Shown here one piece after another: positions 21,701-34,042 of a stretch of 64,000 nucleotides of DNA. Both the position numbers and the translations under genes were made by a program. The stretch spans positions 620,001-684,000 of the forward strand of contig NC_089427.1 of the NCBI RefSeq assembly GCF_013426205.1, given 5' to 3'. The notes under the pieces are model-generated. The model saw only the letters and a list, made by a program, of their open reading frames with translations. It made no database searches and was not told the DNA's origin. Positions within the stretch are counted from its first letter, which is position 1. Each line of letters opens with the position of its first letter. This DNA comes from Metarhizium brunneum (Eukaryota; Ascomycota; Sordariomycetes; Hypocreales; Clavicipitaceae).

Positions 21701-23012
21701 ACTAGTCACACTATCCCCTTTACCATTGATCATTTTTGCCGTGAAGGCATATTCCGTCGTCAGTTCCACATGGGAGCAGAGATGCAATGACACGGCCACA
21801 AATTCTTCCGCCATGCTTAAAGAAGCACTTATCAACTTCGAATTCGTTCGAGTATTTGCACTGGAGTCTTATTTTAGTGGCAAGCAATCTTCAGCGGCAG
21901 ACGAAGCTCTCCACGTTGGTATTAAGAAATCGCTTTACACAGGTCCTTTATTTGGTCTTTACCAATCTGTCATCATGCCCCTCACTGCTTTGGTCTTTTA
22001 TTATGGCACCTTGATTGTAGCAACAGACCCGAGAACCAACGTGGATGAAATTCTTCAAGTCATCACCCTCTTGTTATTTTGCATTGGCAATACATTTGAG
22101 CTTCTTAATAACCTTCCCGAACTTGCAGCGTCTAAACAAGCAGCGGCAGATTTCTTGGAGTATGTTCAGTTACCCAAAGCTACTCAGCCGTCGCGATACT
22201 TGCCAAATCAGCCTTCCTCCCCGCTCCCAATTCAGATGCGTAATGTAGACTTCACGCCTGACCGGTCTTCTCCTAAAATTTTGGATGGCCTATCCCTTGA
22301 CATCAATCCGGGCCAGTCTCTGGCAATAGTCGGCGCGTCTGGAAGTGGAAAGTCTACAGTATTATCGCTTCTGCTCGGGGTCAACACACCGAATCAGTTG
22401 TCACAGAACGAAGCAGAGGTCGACAGATTCGGGCTGAGTTTTGGTAATGTGCCCCTACCCAACATCGACATGGAATGCCTCCGTTCAACAATGGCGTACG
22501 TCCCGCAAAAGCCCTTTCTTTTTCCGGCCACCATTGCCGAAAATATTGCCTACGGGATTCAGTCGGCATCCTCGCAGTCTCTACAAGAGTCAGTTATCCA
22601 AGCCGCCAAAGCAGCAGGGATACATGAGTTCATCATTTCTCTTCCAAATGCGTATGAAACCGTCGTCGGCGATGGAGGCCAAACACTGTCAGGGGGCCAA
22701 TCTCAACTGGTGAACATAGCGCGTGCCCTGGCAAGAAAGCCAAAACTTCTTATCCTGGATGAACCTACAAGCTCGCTAGATCCAGACAGCGCAGCCACAG
22801 TCCGTTCAGCGACATTGACCCTTATTCGATCGGCGCAAAGGAAGACCCGTGGCATGGCTGTCGTTGTGGCTACTCATTGTGTAAAAATGATGCAGGTTGT
22901 AGACGAGGTCGTGCTTCTCGACGCTGGTACAAAGGTTGACCAGGGGACATACACTTCATTGGTGGCAAATCGCGGCCCCTTGAGGCGACTTGTTCGTTAC
23001 GGCGCAGAATGA
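18733..23012 (+). CDS. STE6: Full-length ABC-B exporter, STE6 (a-factor pheromone exporter) type
   Basis: Exons 18733-19220, 19287-19935 and 20001-23012, all in phase, give 1382 aa in TMD-NBD-TMD-NBD order. NBD1 has Walker A GDTGSGKST (about 410-418), signature LSGGQRQKLALARAW, Walker B LVMDEPTSALD and the switch THDLSNIEDQDFVYILKNG, a sequence typical of fungal STE6. The linker (about 615-770) is Ser/Thr-rich and hydrophilic. NBD2 has GASGSGKST (near 1156), LSGGQSQLVNIARALA and LLILDEPTSSLD. Exon 2 opens TQIRDLQLATSQVLGF, conserved in this clade. STE6 proteins export farnesylated peptide pheromone across the plasma membrane; here that is inferred from family likeness. The N-terminus has no spare transmembrane domain, so this is not an MRP-type transporter. 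A generic MDR exporter is the alternative. Confidence 0.8.
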
Positions 23013-23308
23013 TATGTACCAGGAGGTTTAATTATTGTAGATGTGCCAGGAAGAGCTATACAAAGTTGAATAGAATACTAGCTAAATGATTTAACTTCTT
23101 CATGTCTTTGATGTGGCCAGAGCGGGCTAGATCGCAGATCTGTAGCATTAAGAGTCTCTATGAGTACTATATAAATGTCATCTCATCGTGACGAAAATGA
23201 TGTATACAAATATTTTGTAACCTTGCAAATGCCTCTTCTCCATACACCTATTCTGGCCAATGAGTATATAAAAAATCTATCTCCCTTTCTGTTTTATAGT
23301 GTATCTTC

Positions 23309-26300
23309 TCATCTTCGCTTAGATCGCAGAAAACTCTCCCATGTCAACCCGGGCTTTTGTGGCGTGGTGACTGGCCTGGGTCGAGTTGGTTCAACCCAAA
23401 CAGCTCTTGCTCGTCTTCTTCTTCGAGACACACGAGCAGATTCTTCGTCATGAGCTCTACTCATGAATTGCATGATTGCCGGGTCCTGACTCGGCGGAAG
23501 GCTGAAATTGCTTCTTTTTCGGATAATTGGGTCATCTTCCAGTGTCTTGGGATGGAGTTCCAAGACATTCTTGCCAACAGACCGACCCAACCTCGCAGCC
23601 TCGACTAATACTTGGAGGTCTACATCTTCATCAACCTCGCTGGAGCTTTCAGCAACCGCGCCCGATGCGTGCCCTCTGTGACCAGACGCTTCACTGTGCG
23701 TTGATCCACTTATAGGTCGCTTAGAGCCTGCTATGTCTTCACCGCCAGTCTTCCCACCACCAGTCTTCCCACCCTTGGTGGAAGAGGCCATCTCCCGAGA
23801 ATCTTGATCCAGCTTCTCACGGCTGCGAATGTGTAAAATAGAGAGACAAGAGCACCATCCCTTGAATGGCTTGGTAATCCATCGAAGAAAGTGACCGACT
23901 CTTTGGAAAAAAGAGGCAACGTATCTGTCTGGCACCTGGCGGATCAACGCACCGAGAGGAAGGGTAAGTATTCCAAAAAGCATACTCCATCCCCACTGCG
24001 CTCCTGTCAGAGGCACAGTGTCAAAAGCCTCTCCACCTTTGAAGATGATGACAAACTGGCCTACCAGAGTGAGAACTTGGACACCAATGAACCAAGGATT
24101 GCGCAGCACTCCTTGGTACCAGATATCCAACTTGTTATCCACCCTTCGGCAATTGTGTTGATTGAAAAACTGCATCCAGACGTATATGTTGAACACTAGA
24201 GTCTGCAACTTTTCAATCTCCGATTGCGTATGCGGGTCAAATATTTCCCAGGCAGCATAGTGTACTGTAAAGATGACGGCAAGCTGATAGATAGCTTGCC
24301 CTAGGATCATTTTCCACATTGTGATGGTGATAATTGGAGCATTGCGGGGTTCTGGCTTGCGTTTAAGAAAGTCAGGCGAGGGAAGATCAGTAGCAAGACC
24401 CAAGGATGCAAATATGTCCATGATCAAGTTGATCCAGAGCAACTGAACTACTGTGAAGATGGAGTCACCGACGAGCTTCGAAATAATGGTGAGAGTACCA
24501 GCTGTGATGTTAATTGTGAATTGAAACTGTATTATTCTATTAGTTCATGTGCGAGAAAGGTTTAAAGAGCACACCATCTTCGCTACGCGATTCCTCACTT
24601 ACTTGACAAAATTTTTTAACGGCATCATTAATTGTGCGACCCCAGCTCAAAGATTTCACAATGGAAGCAAAGTTATCATCAAGAAGAATAATAGACGCCG
24701 CCTCCTTGGCAACCTCGGTGCCCTGAATTCCCATTGCAAAACCAACATCTGCGGCTTTAAGAGCAAGGGCATCATTGGTGCCATCCCCTGTCACAGCAAC
24801 AGTCTCCTTCATTGCTCGCAGACGGGTTACAAGGAGAAGCTTGTCTTCTGGACTCGATCTTGCCAAAACTTGAAGACGTGGAATCACCTCATCCAGCTGG
24901 GATTCGGAAAGCTTTCGGAAAGTTGGTCCATCCATCGCAACCCCGCCGCCTGAATAGATGCCGCATTCGGCAGCAACAGCCTTAGCCGTTAGAAAGTTAT
25001 CGCCAGTAACCATGCGGACAAACACTCCGGCGTCTTGGCATTTCTTGACCGAAGCGATAACCTCTTCACGCAGAGGATCACGGATGCCAAAAAACCCAAT
25101 AAATATCAGTCCTGAAGCAAGCCATTCAAGGTTAATGGTAGCAGGATCATCATCGGGGCTTTCGAAAACTTCCGATTCATCAAAATCTTTGTACGCGATA
25201 GCTACTGGGCGCAACATGCTACTTGCATAGTCTTGAATTGTTGCCCGGAACCCAGTTCTATCATCTTCGGATAGGCGGACAGTTGTGAGTTGATATGTAT
25301 GGTCCTCCAAAACATAAGCGCAATACTCAAACACGATTTCAGCGGCACCCTTGACTAGTAATCTATACCTTCCATTGGGAAGCCGGATGAGCACTGCCAT
25401 CCACTTTCGGGAGGACTCGAATGGCAGCATGGTTAGAACCGGATTGTTGGCCCTCTCCGTTGTCAAAAGCCCCAATCCCAGGCGGTCCCGGCTAAATTTG
25501 AGTAGTGCAGTTTCGGTGCTGGAACCGAAATAGTCGGAGACTTTGGAGTCATCGCCTTCGAACGCAGTGGAATTCAGCGCAATGCTGTCTTTGATAAGGT
25601 CCTTGACTTCATATGACATGGCAGAAACGAGCTTCGTCGATCCTTCATTCCCGATTACAGCAGATCCCGGCTGAGGCTGCCCAGCTCCCACAACTGGAGA
25701 GTCCATGTCATTGAAAGTGCCGTCAAGACCAATGCGACCAGCAACAACTGTCATTTTATTCTGCGTAAGAGTGCCGGTCTTATCGGAACAGACACAGGTA
25801 GCATTGCCCATTACTTCGCACGAACGAATGAGTCGAACCAAATTGTTGTCACGAAGCATGCGTGTGGTAGCAAACGCAAGTGCGACGGTGACATTCAATG
25901 CCAAGCCCTCGGGTACTGTTATTATGACGACAGTTATAGACAAAATGAGAATATGGAAAAATTCCTCTGCCTTGTTGGACGGGCCTTTGCTTGCCATCCA
26001 TTTCAGTCGAACCAAGTACCGGATGAACAAAATGACGAAGAAGATGGCGCCAACAACGGCTCCAAACACTATGAGTTGCTTGCCTAGTCGCCCCAGTTTG
26101 GCTTGCAATGGCGTCTCCTCCACATCTTCACGCAGGGACATGAGAGTACGGCCATAAGTAGAGTTGGAGCCAACGGAGGTGACTAGGTAACGTCCTACGC
26201 CCCGGGTGACGGTAGTTCCGCTCAGTATGAAGGGATCGGCAAGTACGGCATGGGAGGCATCGTGGTCGCCAGGGACAGTCTTGTGTACCATGCCAGATTC

Positions 26301-27164
26301 GCCAGAGATGGAGGACTCGTTTATATGGAGACCCGAGGCCTGTAGAAGAACGCCATCAACAGCAACGACTTCGCCCGCTTCAATATGCATCACATCTCCG
26401 ACATTGACTTCCTGTATAGATATGAGTTGCGCTCTCCCGGATCTGAAGACGGTTACTTCTCGATGTTTTTTGCGTTCGTTCAACTTTTCGAACTTGTGAT
26501 TCTTCTGCCAGTCATTGGCGGCACTTGCAAGAACGATAATAACAATGGCAATGACAACAGTGACGCCATCAACCCACTCAATGTTGGACATTCCCTCCTC
26601 GGCGCTTACGGACTGATAGATGCCAATAGCCAAAGATATAGTGGCCGATATTGTGAGGAGTATGAGCAGCTTGTCATTGAAGGCAATCCACATGAGTTTA
26701 AAAAAGGATTTTTGTTTCCGGCGCGGAAGTCGATTGGCTCCGAATATTCGTTTTCGATCCGCAAAATGGGGGTCGGGCCCGTCTCCGAGACGTAAAGCAT
26801 GGTAGGCATGATGTGTCGAGGGAGGATGGACGCTCTGCAGTACGGGGGAACGCGCTTCCCTGCCGGCAGCCACGGCCTCGTCGAAAGAGACGGATCCGTC
26901 AAGGTTGGTCTCGTCAGCGCTGAGGCCGGCAGCGATGTCAGTCCGTAGACCAACGGCCAGGCCGCGAGTGCCGCCGAAGTAGTCGAGAGCTTCGAGGCTG
27001 CGAAACGTCATCAACTTGTGCAGCTGGGACGGAGTGAAGGCGAAATTGTTGGAGGGTATGGGCGACTCTTCGCGCAACTCCTCTGCTAGAGGTCTGGCAT
27101 TCTGGTCCGGCCCCGGGCCATGGTTGTCACGGCGCTGGATTGGCTTGACAGCAATTGAATCCAT
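23309..27164 (-). CDS. PMCA-type Ca2+-transporting P-type ATPase
   Basis: Exons 27164-24603 and 24526-23309 join in phase 0 across a 76-nt intron (GTAAGT..ACAG); 1259 aa. It resembles vacuolar Ca2+ pumps of the Pmc1 group. The actuator motif is SGESG where TGES is usual (about 286). PEGLAL (about 418) lies in TM4, the phosphorylation site DKTGTLTQNKM has Asp461, and the hinge is TGDGTNDALALKAADVGF. TM6 carries NLIMDIFASLGLATD, where most family members have NLIMDTFAALALATD. The C-terminal tail is long and basic with a short tandem GGKTG repeat; PMCAs of fungi lack a clear calmodulin site and I see none. It moves Ca2+ out of the cytosol into the vacuole or across the plasma membrane. It is convergent with STE6, 296 bp away. 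Confidence 0.9.
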
Positions 27165-27766
27165 AAATGGTCGTGGCCAACCAGTAGCCTCTAGATGGTC
27201 TGAAGGTACTCGAGTCCGCTGATTCTCGGGCCTTCACGGGGTGGGATGAAAACGGTAACGGCTGGGCATGTCCAGAGAGGAGCGCAAGATATTGGGCCGA
27301 GTAACGGTGATGGGGATGTACTTGGTACGGTAAGGATACCAGACGGCCCTTCAGTTTCTCCAACCAAGTCGCCAGGGTTTAAAAAAGGAAATCAACGGAG
27401 CCGAGTATTTGATAGCCCATCCGGAGATTGGCAAAGTAAGTTGGGGGAGCAGAGGCTAAAAAGAAAAGGTACCAAGTGGACGGAACCTCGTCACTGCTCG
27501 CTCAAGTTGAGCACATCGTAGAAAAAGTCGATAAATGTACGGAGTAGATTGCTTGGTGAGTGGGAACATGGAACTAGCCTGTGTTAATTTGGCCCGGATG
27601 GACGAGCTACTGGGCTCTCCCCCACCCCAGGCTCGGAATGCAGGTGCCAAGGCTGAGGCGCCCACGCCCCACCCACCCCAGTCAGCCTAGGACAGGGAAG
27701 ATTGGGGGCTTCAACATTGAATGTTGCGCGAACCTCCACGAAGACAGAAGCATTTGACTACAAGAG
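27165..27766. other. Promoter side of the Ca2+-ATPase gene
   Basis: About 600 bp upstream of the pump, ending at a TIR element. An exact TACGGAGTA motif lies at 27538-27546. No gene seen. Confidence 0.5.
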
Positions 27767-28002
27767 GTGAATTGCTCGGCGAGCTCACTATTCTGGCTAG
27801 GTTTACTTGTCCCCTTACTGTTTACTGTAATTAAGCTCTCTCAATAAACATACCTAAGTAGGTAGTCTGTGGCAGAATACATTTACTTCTCATAAGCACT
27901 AATATATTACAGTATATATTGATAGTAAAAAGCCCGAAAGCCAGGTACCTGTTGGGTCATGAGCGCACTTAAGAAAAAGAGTAAGCCCGCTGAGCAATTC
28001 AC
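27767..28002. mobile_element. Short TIR element (MITE-like), copy A
   Basis: The left end starts GTGAATTGCTCGGCGAGCTC at 27767. The right end, read from 28002 on the other strand, starts GTGAATTGCTCAGCGGGCTT, an imperfect inverted repeat of about 25 bp. The 236-bp body is AT-rich, has no open frame and contains a CCTAAGTAGGTAG repeat at 27853-27865. No clear target duplication is visible (TACAAGAG on the left, GCCGCGTT on the right). The right end matches copies at 34352 and 38896 closely, including the 17-mer GCGGGCTTACTCTTTTT. Confidence 0.65.
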
Positions 28003-29997
28003 GCCGCGTTGATACGGGGGATGGATCCAATCGGTACTTCTTTGATTGCCGAAGAAAGCACCGGAGGAGGGAGTCGACTCATCGACACGCTGGAAAAGAT
28101 ACTGCTAGTATCGAAGATCGAAAACAAATAATAGGTCTTTTTTTTTTGACCCAGCAGCTGACAGCGTCATGCTTGCCTTTCTGTTTCACGATTTGATTTC
28201 ACTTGATTCCGTCGACGAAGCAGACGAAACACCTTCCACGTGCTGCACCATCCCCGCCAACGGGGTGATGGTATCGGCCAGTTGCGAATCATCATAGTCA
28301 ACATTGATGGACAGTCAGACGTTGCTATCCGTGCTTTGGTAGGCTGTTGACTGTGCTAGCAAAACCGCTCATGTTCTTTGTTGCAGCTAGTCGCTTGGCA
28401 AGTTCGACGAGCCAAACACGTCGAAGGCGACCCCGGCTCGATGGCCCATGCACTACCACAAGACCAGAAGTTTGACCAGTATTATGCGGGTATAGCAGCC
28501 AATGGACACTGACTTTAACGTTGGATTTAATGCCACAGGGACCACTTGAGCATTTTGGCTTGACGATGCATCTACCCAAGTGCGCCTTGACGACACCAAT
28601 TGACTCAACTAACCAGACTCGTTCTTGTCATCTGGGCAAACTGCGGTACGTGGACAGTGGGGTCGGCGACACCGTGTGGCGTAATGACCCAGATAACTCA
28701 AGAACCAACTCTAATAAAGTCTTAATTCTACCTACCTAGGTACTTAAGTAAGTGTGTATTAAATTGATAGCGCGTAACGTAGGTATATCGACGCATTTCG
28801 ACATGACCAGCCCAGGCAGCAAGTGGTTACTGTTCTGTTCCTAAGCATCGACTCATATGGCCCATGCTTCGCCTCGAAAGTGTTGCTCACTGTGCAGCCC
28901 AACCGAGCACATTCACTGACGCGATCATAATCGGGAGCTTCCAGCATCCGTTGTATCCGCTAGGTTGCACCAGTCTCCAAACAAACCGATCCTTGTCAAT
29001 CTGCCCCTCAGTGCGGCGCAAAATGCCAGCATCTACAATTTATCTTTGTACGTATTAGTACGGAGTGCCAATCACCCTCATCCATGTCATTTCCTTGTTC
29101 TAACAGGTATCCTCGTCCGTCTCCAACATTAACCTCCGAAACCTCATGTAGCGTACTTCGTACCGAGGCTTCCAGTCCGCAGCCAGACCAGTCCTGCTGT
29201 CACGCGTCTGCCCTAGTCGTTAGTGGCACCCAACTACCTTGGCCTTCGCTGGCACAGCGCACCTCATCCCTTGACCAAATGTCCGCATGCCATCAACTTC
29301 GCCCGATTTCTCTGGAGCGGAGCAGGTCGAGATATTTAGGTGCGGTGTAAGACGAGACAATAGACACCGGTGCTCCAAAGAGCCGACTTGGCTAGTTTAG
29401 TAACTACCTAGGTACGTTGGTAGTTGGCACTATTTACTCAACCTGGCAAAACAAGCGAGACGACACTTGCCAGGTAGTTTTGAACACGCACCTCGTCGTC
29501 CTCGACACTCGGTGCTGTCTTGCCGGGTAGGGTAGGTTTTTTGGTGTCTTGGTGGCCGAAGCCGTCTTGTTTGCAGATCAACGTCTCCTTTTTGCGGCCA
29601 CTTTGAAACTCTTCGCGTAGTACAGGAGAGCCCGAGCCAGTTCGGTCCGCTACTCGGCTGCCTTGAGATATCAACTGGTAGTTTGCTAGGTCCAAGGCTA
29701 GCGTAGCCTTCGTTCGACATACTCGGCACGTCTCGCCTGAATAGCTTGCGGCCTCGCTTCACTCCTCGCCTGGAAATCACTCCCTACGCTCGTTTTGTAG
29801 AACCATAGATAAGTCACTGGTTGGAGCATTGAAAGACCTAGCATCGCTATACAACCCACTTAGCCTGCGCAGATATTCCAAACCAGCAACGGTTGTTGTC
29901 GTGACCCAACTACATAATTCATGCGCCTCCGGGACTCATGTCCTATCAAAGGCAACTAGCAATTCGACTCTGCAATTTTTAGATAATTCACAATATG
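28003..29997. other. Intergenic region
   Basis: About 2 kb. It contains CCTACCTAGGTACTTAAG-type repeats at 28729-28753 and 29403-29423, and near-matches to TACGGAGTA at about 29058. Open frames here, such as minus 29430-29780, look random. The last few hundred bases should be the promoter of the permease gene. Confidence 0.5.
28729..28753. repeat. CCTAGGTA-type repeat
   Basis: CTACCTACCTAGGTACTTAA and the following GTAAG form a near-palindromic run of the same family as the cluster at 1177-1250. Similar short copies lie at 29403-29423 and 62085-62106. Confidence 0.6.
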
Positions 29998-31379
29998 ATG
30001 GTAATCCAACTTATTCTTTTAATAAAGCTAGTCGTGTTGGTTCAATACCAACCCTCAGTTTCAGCGTCTGGCGCCGACGATAGGGTGGCGCCAAAAGTAG
30101 TGGTTGTGTCGATGGTTTGTTTATCGTGATAAATGTCCCTTTTCTCAGCTAGGTCCAGGATAACTGATTCTGTATTCCTATAACAGTGGCGTCCCGAGGC
30201 ACAGGTCTGGCATACCAGATTCAATGAGTCCAAATTAGGGAACCTCGGAGCATGGTCAACTGCTGTTTCCGGCTTGTCAATGTTATATCCCCGCGTCTTC
30301 TGCACGGAGACAAGAAATATCTGCCAACTTACACTTGGCGAGGGAGAAATCAACGCAGCAGCATCAATGATGGCATTGGTCTTGTCGACCCAGTTTGACT
30401 TTCGGAAGTCGTATTTTCTCTTTGCTGGCATTGCTGGTGTCAATCCCCATTATGCCACTGTCGGTAGCGTGGCAATCGCTCGCTACGCAGTCCAAGTTGC
30501 CCTTCAATATGAGATTGATCCCCGGTCGTTGCCGCAAGATTGGCCAACTGGGTACATCTCCTATGGGCGTGACTACCCCCTTCAGTACCCTTCCGTACTG
30601 TATGGGACTGAGGTTTTTGAAGTCAATGAAAATCTTCGGCAGGCAGCTTTTTTATTGGCATCTAAATCCAGTCTCAAGGATCAAAAGGGACCGCAGGAAT
30701 ATCGGTCAAAGTACTCAGGCGGCGGATACCGCGATACTATGGCCACACAGGCGCCCAGTGTTGTCAAATGTGACATCGCTACCAGTGACGTCTATTATTC
30801 AGGGACCAAGCTTGCGGTCGCTTTTGAAAATACAACAACTCTATGGACGAATGGCTCTGGTGTATACTGCATGAGTGCTCAAGAAGAGAATGCCACTCTT
30901 GAAGTAATGGTTAGGGCAGCAATTGAAGGTCTCGTTGATTTTGCGCGAATCATACTTGTGAGAGCTGGTGAGTCATTTCCTAAACAACTCGGAGCTATGT
31001 AAGAAAGTACCACGCATATGGCTAATGGATAATTCATGCAGGGTCAAACTTTGATCGACCGCCACCTGGTCTCTCGGATTGGGAACACCTAAGGCGGACC
31101 GATCAGAATGGTTTCATGATTGCCATAGAAAATTTGTTTAATGTTGGCATCGGCATTGTTCGGGGCATCGTTTCCGATTGGAACTGCACGTACCAGAGGG
31201 GAATCGAGCCGACCAACTACATAGGCGACATTTTTGGCAGTCTGGGTGAAGAACCGGACTTCGGATTTGGAAGTATTACGGAAGGGAAGAAGATCAGTGC
31301 CGGGGGTTACAACCTTGGTTTAGCTAACGTTGAGATGGAAAGACGGAAAGCCTTTGGGCTTAGGGCCATACTAAAGTGA
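29998..31379 (+). CDS. Purine nucleoside permease (NUP) family protein with signal peptide
   Basis: Exons 29998-30114, 30187-30967 and 31042-31379 join in phase; 411 aa, normal for the family. Exon 1 gives a hydrophobic leader (MVIQLILLIKLVVLVQ, then SVSASG) and the conserved start APKVVVVSM. Exon 2 resumes WRPEAQVWHTRF, then LTLGEGEINAAASMMAL, FLFAGIAGVNP, YGTEVFEVN and TSDVYYSGTKLAVAFENTT, and exon 3 NFDRPPPGL, IVSDWNCTYQRG and PTNYIGDIFG. The family was named from Candida NUP1, a nucleoside permease, but the fold relates to nucleoside phosphorylases and I see no membrane helices beyond the leader. A secreted or wall-located purine nucleoside-handling protein is equally possible. The leader exon is easy to miss because of the 72-nt intron. 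Confidence 0.85.
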
Positions 31380-31721
31380 GAAAAGTGTGCCCAGATTTAC
31401 ATATTTGTTCTACTAGGCTGTGGTATCCAGGAAAACCCGATCTTCTAGCATTAGAGAAAAATCATTTCTCCAAAACAAAATAAACAATAGGCCCGATGAA
31501 GCAGATACGACGGCATACTGATAGTCACGGGAAAAACTGGTTGCGCTCGCCTCTTATAATAGCGCTCTTGCCTGCTGCCAAGAGTACAACCGTGATTCTA
31601 AAGACTAGCGATTCAGGTAAACGCCATGAACATAGCGTACAAGCAATATATAAGTCCCCAACAGAACAAGTGAAAATAATGAAGCAACGTCTTAGGTCCG
31701 ATAGCTCCAGAACCCTCCTTT
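31380..31721. other. Convergent intergenic gap
   Basis: A 342-bp gap between the 3' ends of the permease and kinase genes. Nothing beyond UTR sequence seen. Confidence 0.5.
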
Positions 31722-34042
31722 TCACTCCGCCCACTCCTCTTGCAATGGCGGTGTACAAAGGATGTCCCATCGACGAGCAACCCAAAGAGTAATGAGATGA
31801 ACGCCCAACAGTGCTACGCTTGTAGTAATACTTAACCGACGCTGAATAATTCTTTCATCCCAATTATTATTGGCAGCAGAAGTTGGCCAGCCCAGCTCAA
31901 TAGCGGCTATAAGAATGAGGGGGGTTCCTACTTCAAAGCTTACAACGTATGGCCAGCATGGCCGAGTGAGAGTGACGACTTTCAAGGAAAAAATCGCAAG
32001 GCGAAAGATAGAGTCAAACGTGTCGGTAGTAAGCCCGAGCCCAGAAGACATATGGTGACTCAAAATCGAAATTTGGTATATGAACTCCGCTGCCCGTGTC
32101 CGAGGCGGTGCCATTAGTAGACGTGAAGCAGGTAGTTCCGATGAGTCTGCATCTAACAAGCGTGTTCCATTCACGATATCGGAGCCCCTTCGGCCTTCGT
32201 CTTGATTTAACTCCAAATGATGATGGTTGTGCGGATCATGATTTACGAAGGCGTTTGGCGGTGATGTCTGGGTAGGGTTTTCCATGGCTTCAAAAGAGTT
32301 TAGATGTGGTGGGCCTGGGTCGACGCTTCCTTTTCGACTTCCTGTACGTCCACGAGGCTTCTCCTTTTCAGGATCTAAGTGAGCGAGCGTAATGTTATAT
32401 TCCTCTGAAATTATACCTATGGTGCTACTGTGATGGGCAAACTTACCTGGGACAGGGGTTCCGGGAGGCACTGGGGAGTCCAGATTCTGTACCCGACTGG
32501 CCACCCAGTCGCCTTTGGTAATGTTATCGAAATTTGTCTCGCTCCTCATTGCTAACAAAACTTCATTTGCGCTAGGGCGTTCTGTCGGATCAAGAGCCAG
32601 CAGCTTCTTAAGGAGCTTATACAACTTGGACGGCAAGTCCGGACGTTCTTGCCGCTCGTCTTGGAAACCTTGCCAGTCCGTAATCTCAGCTCGAAGTTGA
32701 TCAATATCTTCTAGCTCCTCTTGTATAGCATTGGCCCCTTGGTAAGGTAGTCTTCCAAAGCACATGAAGTAAAGTATCATGCCGAGTGAGAAAACATCCG
32801 ACTTGGTTGTGAAGTTTCCATACTGCCCGGCGACGTCTATTCTCAGAACCTCGGGGGCGCAGTACGATATGGTGCCAGTTGACCCGGTAGACTTACGCAC
32901 AGCATTCTCTGGTTGAACCTCGCCAAAGTCGCTGATGAGGCATGTCAATTTGCCTCCCTCGCGATGCAGAAGACAATTACTCGGCTTTAAATCCCGGTGG
33001 ATGTAGTTCGCGCTATGAAGATAGGCCACGCCGGATGTAATGTCCTTGAACAGGGAGTATATTTCTTCAAATGACAATTGCGGCCTTGCTGGGCCTGATG
33101 GGGCTTCCGCTTGACCTTTTGACCGTCGCCTCATCTGTGCCTTGAGCTCCTCCTTTGTAAGCTCTCTAGGCGCACTGCCGACAACATGCTGATGGAGGTC
33201 ACCGCCATTGCAGTACTGCTGAAGAATAAAGGCGCAAGCAACACTGGGTCCAAATCTAGTCAGTTGGACATCTTCTAGCCATACATGGCGATAGGAGACG
33301 AGATTGGGGTGGGAGAGTTTAGCTAAGAGTTCAACTTCGACCAAGACCTTTTCTAGCCACGAGTGGTCATCCCCAACCGGAACACGCTTGCATGCAAAGT
33401 GCCCAAGAGGGCATCCATCAATTTCATGTCGCACCAACAGCACAACACCCTTGCCTCCTTTGCCAAGTACGCGTTCTTCGACGAAAAAGCTCCTGAAATA
33501 GTTCGGACTGAAGGCTTCTTTACGGATTCTGCCGCCTTCAGCTTTGGGTACTCCTGGACTACTGGACAAGAATTGAGACTCATCCTGCCTTGGTATAGGT
33601 TCTTGTGGAGAAGAAGAACGGGTAGCGGATCTAGTTGTCAGAGCTGGTTGAACAAGTCGGCGGACAGGACTAGGAGGTCCGTTTCCCCGTGGGAAATGAT
33701 TGCCTGCTCTTAACATGCGAAAGTATTCTGGGTCCACATATTCGTGATTCATTTCATATGGTCGCTCGAACGATCTTTCCGGCGATGATGCTCGACCCAA
33801 GGGCTGGTGGCACGTGGGACATTCAGAGCCGCGTATCTCAAGTCGCTGGGACTCGGGATCCCGAACAACAACGGCATTGCGATGACGCCTGTGTAGAGAC
33901 AGCGTTAGTCATGGGTTTATACCCGTAAGGTGTTTTTAGCACACCCAGGCGAAGGCGGTATCATCTCTGCTTAGAAAAATTGTGGGCGGACTCACAACAC
34001 AATTTCACGGCCCTCCCTTGGGTGGTAGGGTATCAGCGACAT
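31722..34042 (-). CDS. IKS1-like serine/threonine protein kinase with C-terminal membrane segments
   Basis: Exon 1 is 34042-33996 (MSLIPYHPREGREIV), spliced TT/G to an exon ending at 33888 on its 5' side. The joined start continues LRHRNAVVVRDPESQRLEIR and CPTCHQPL, a conserved N-terminal block of this kinase group with a CxxC. The kinase domain has the Gly-rich loop GKGGKGVVLLV, ACKRV lysine, HRDLKPSNCLL and DFGE, and an APE-like CAPEVLR. The C-terminal 130 residues have hydrophobic segments (TPLILIAAIELGW, VALLGVHLITLW), as in IKS1 proteins. A 72-nt stretch at 32375-32446 has a GTAAGT donor and TTAG acceptor and would be removed in frame (713 aa spliced, 737 aa if retained). The yeast gene was named as a suppressor of ira1; its substrate is unclear. 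Confidence 0.85.

Noticed and set aside
30001..30060. GGTTCAATACC resembling a tRNA B box
   Set aside because: No A box or acceptor-stem pairing around it, and it lies in the signal-peptide exon of the permease gene. No tRNA gene was found anywhere in the window by eye.
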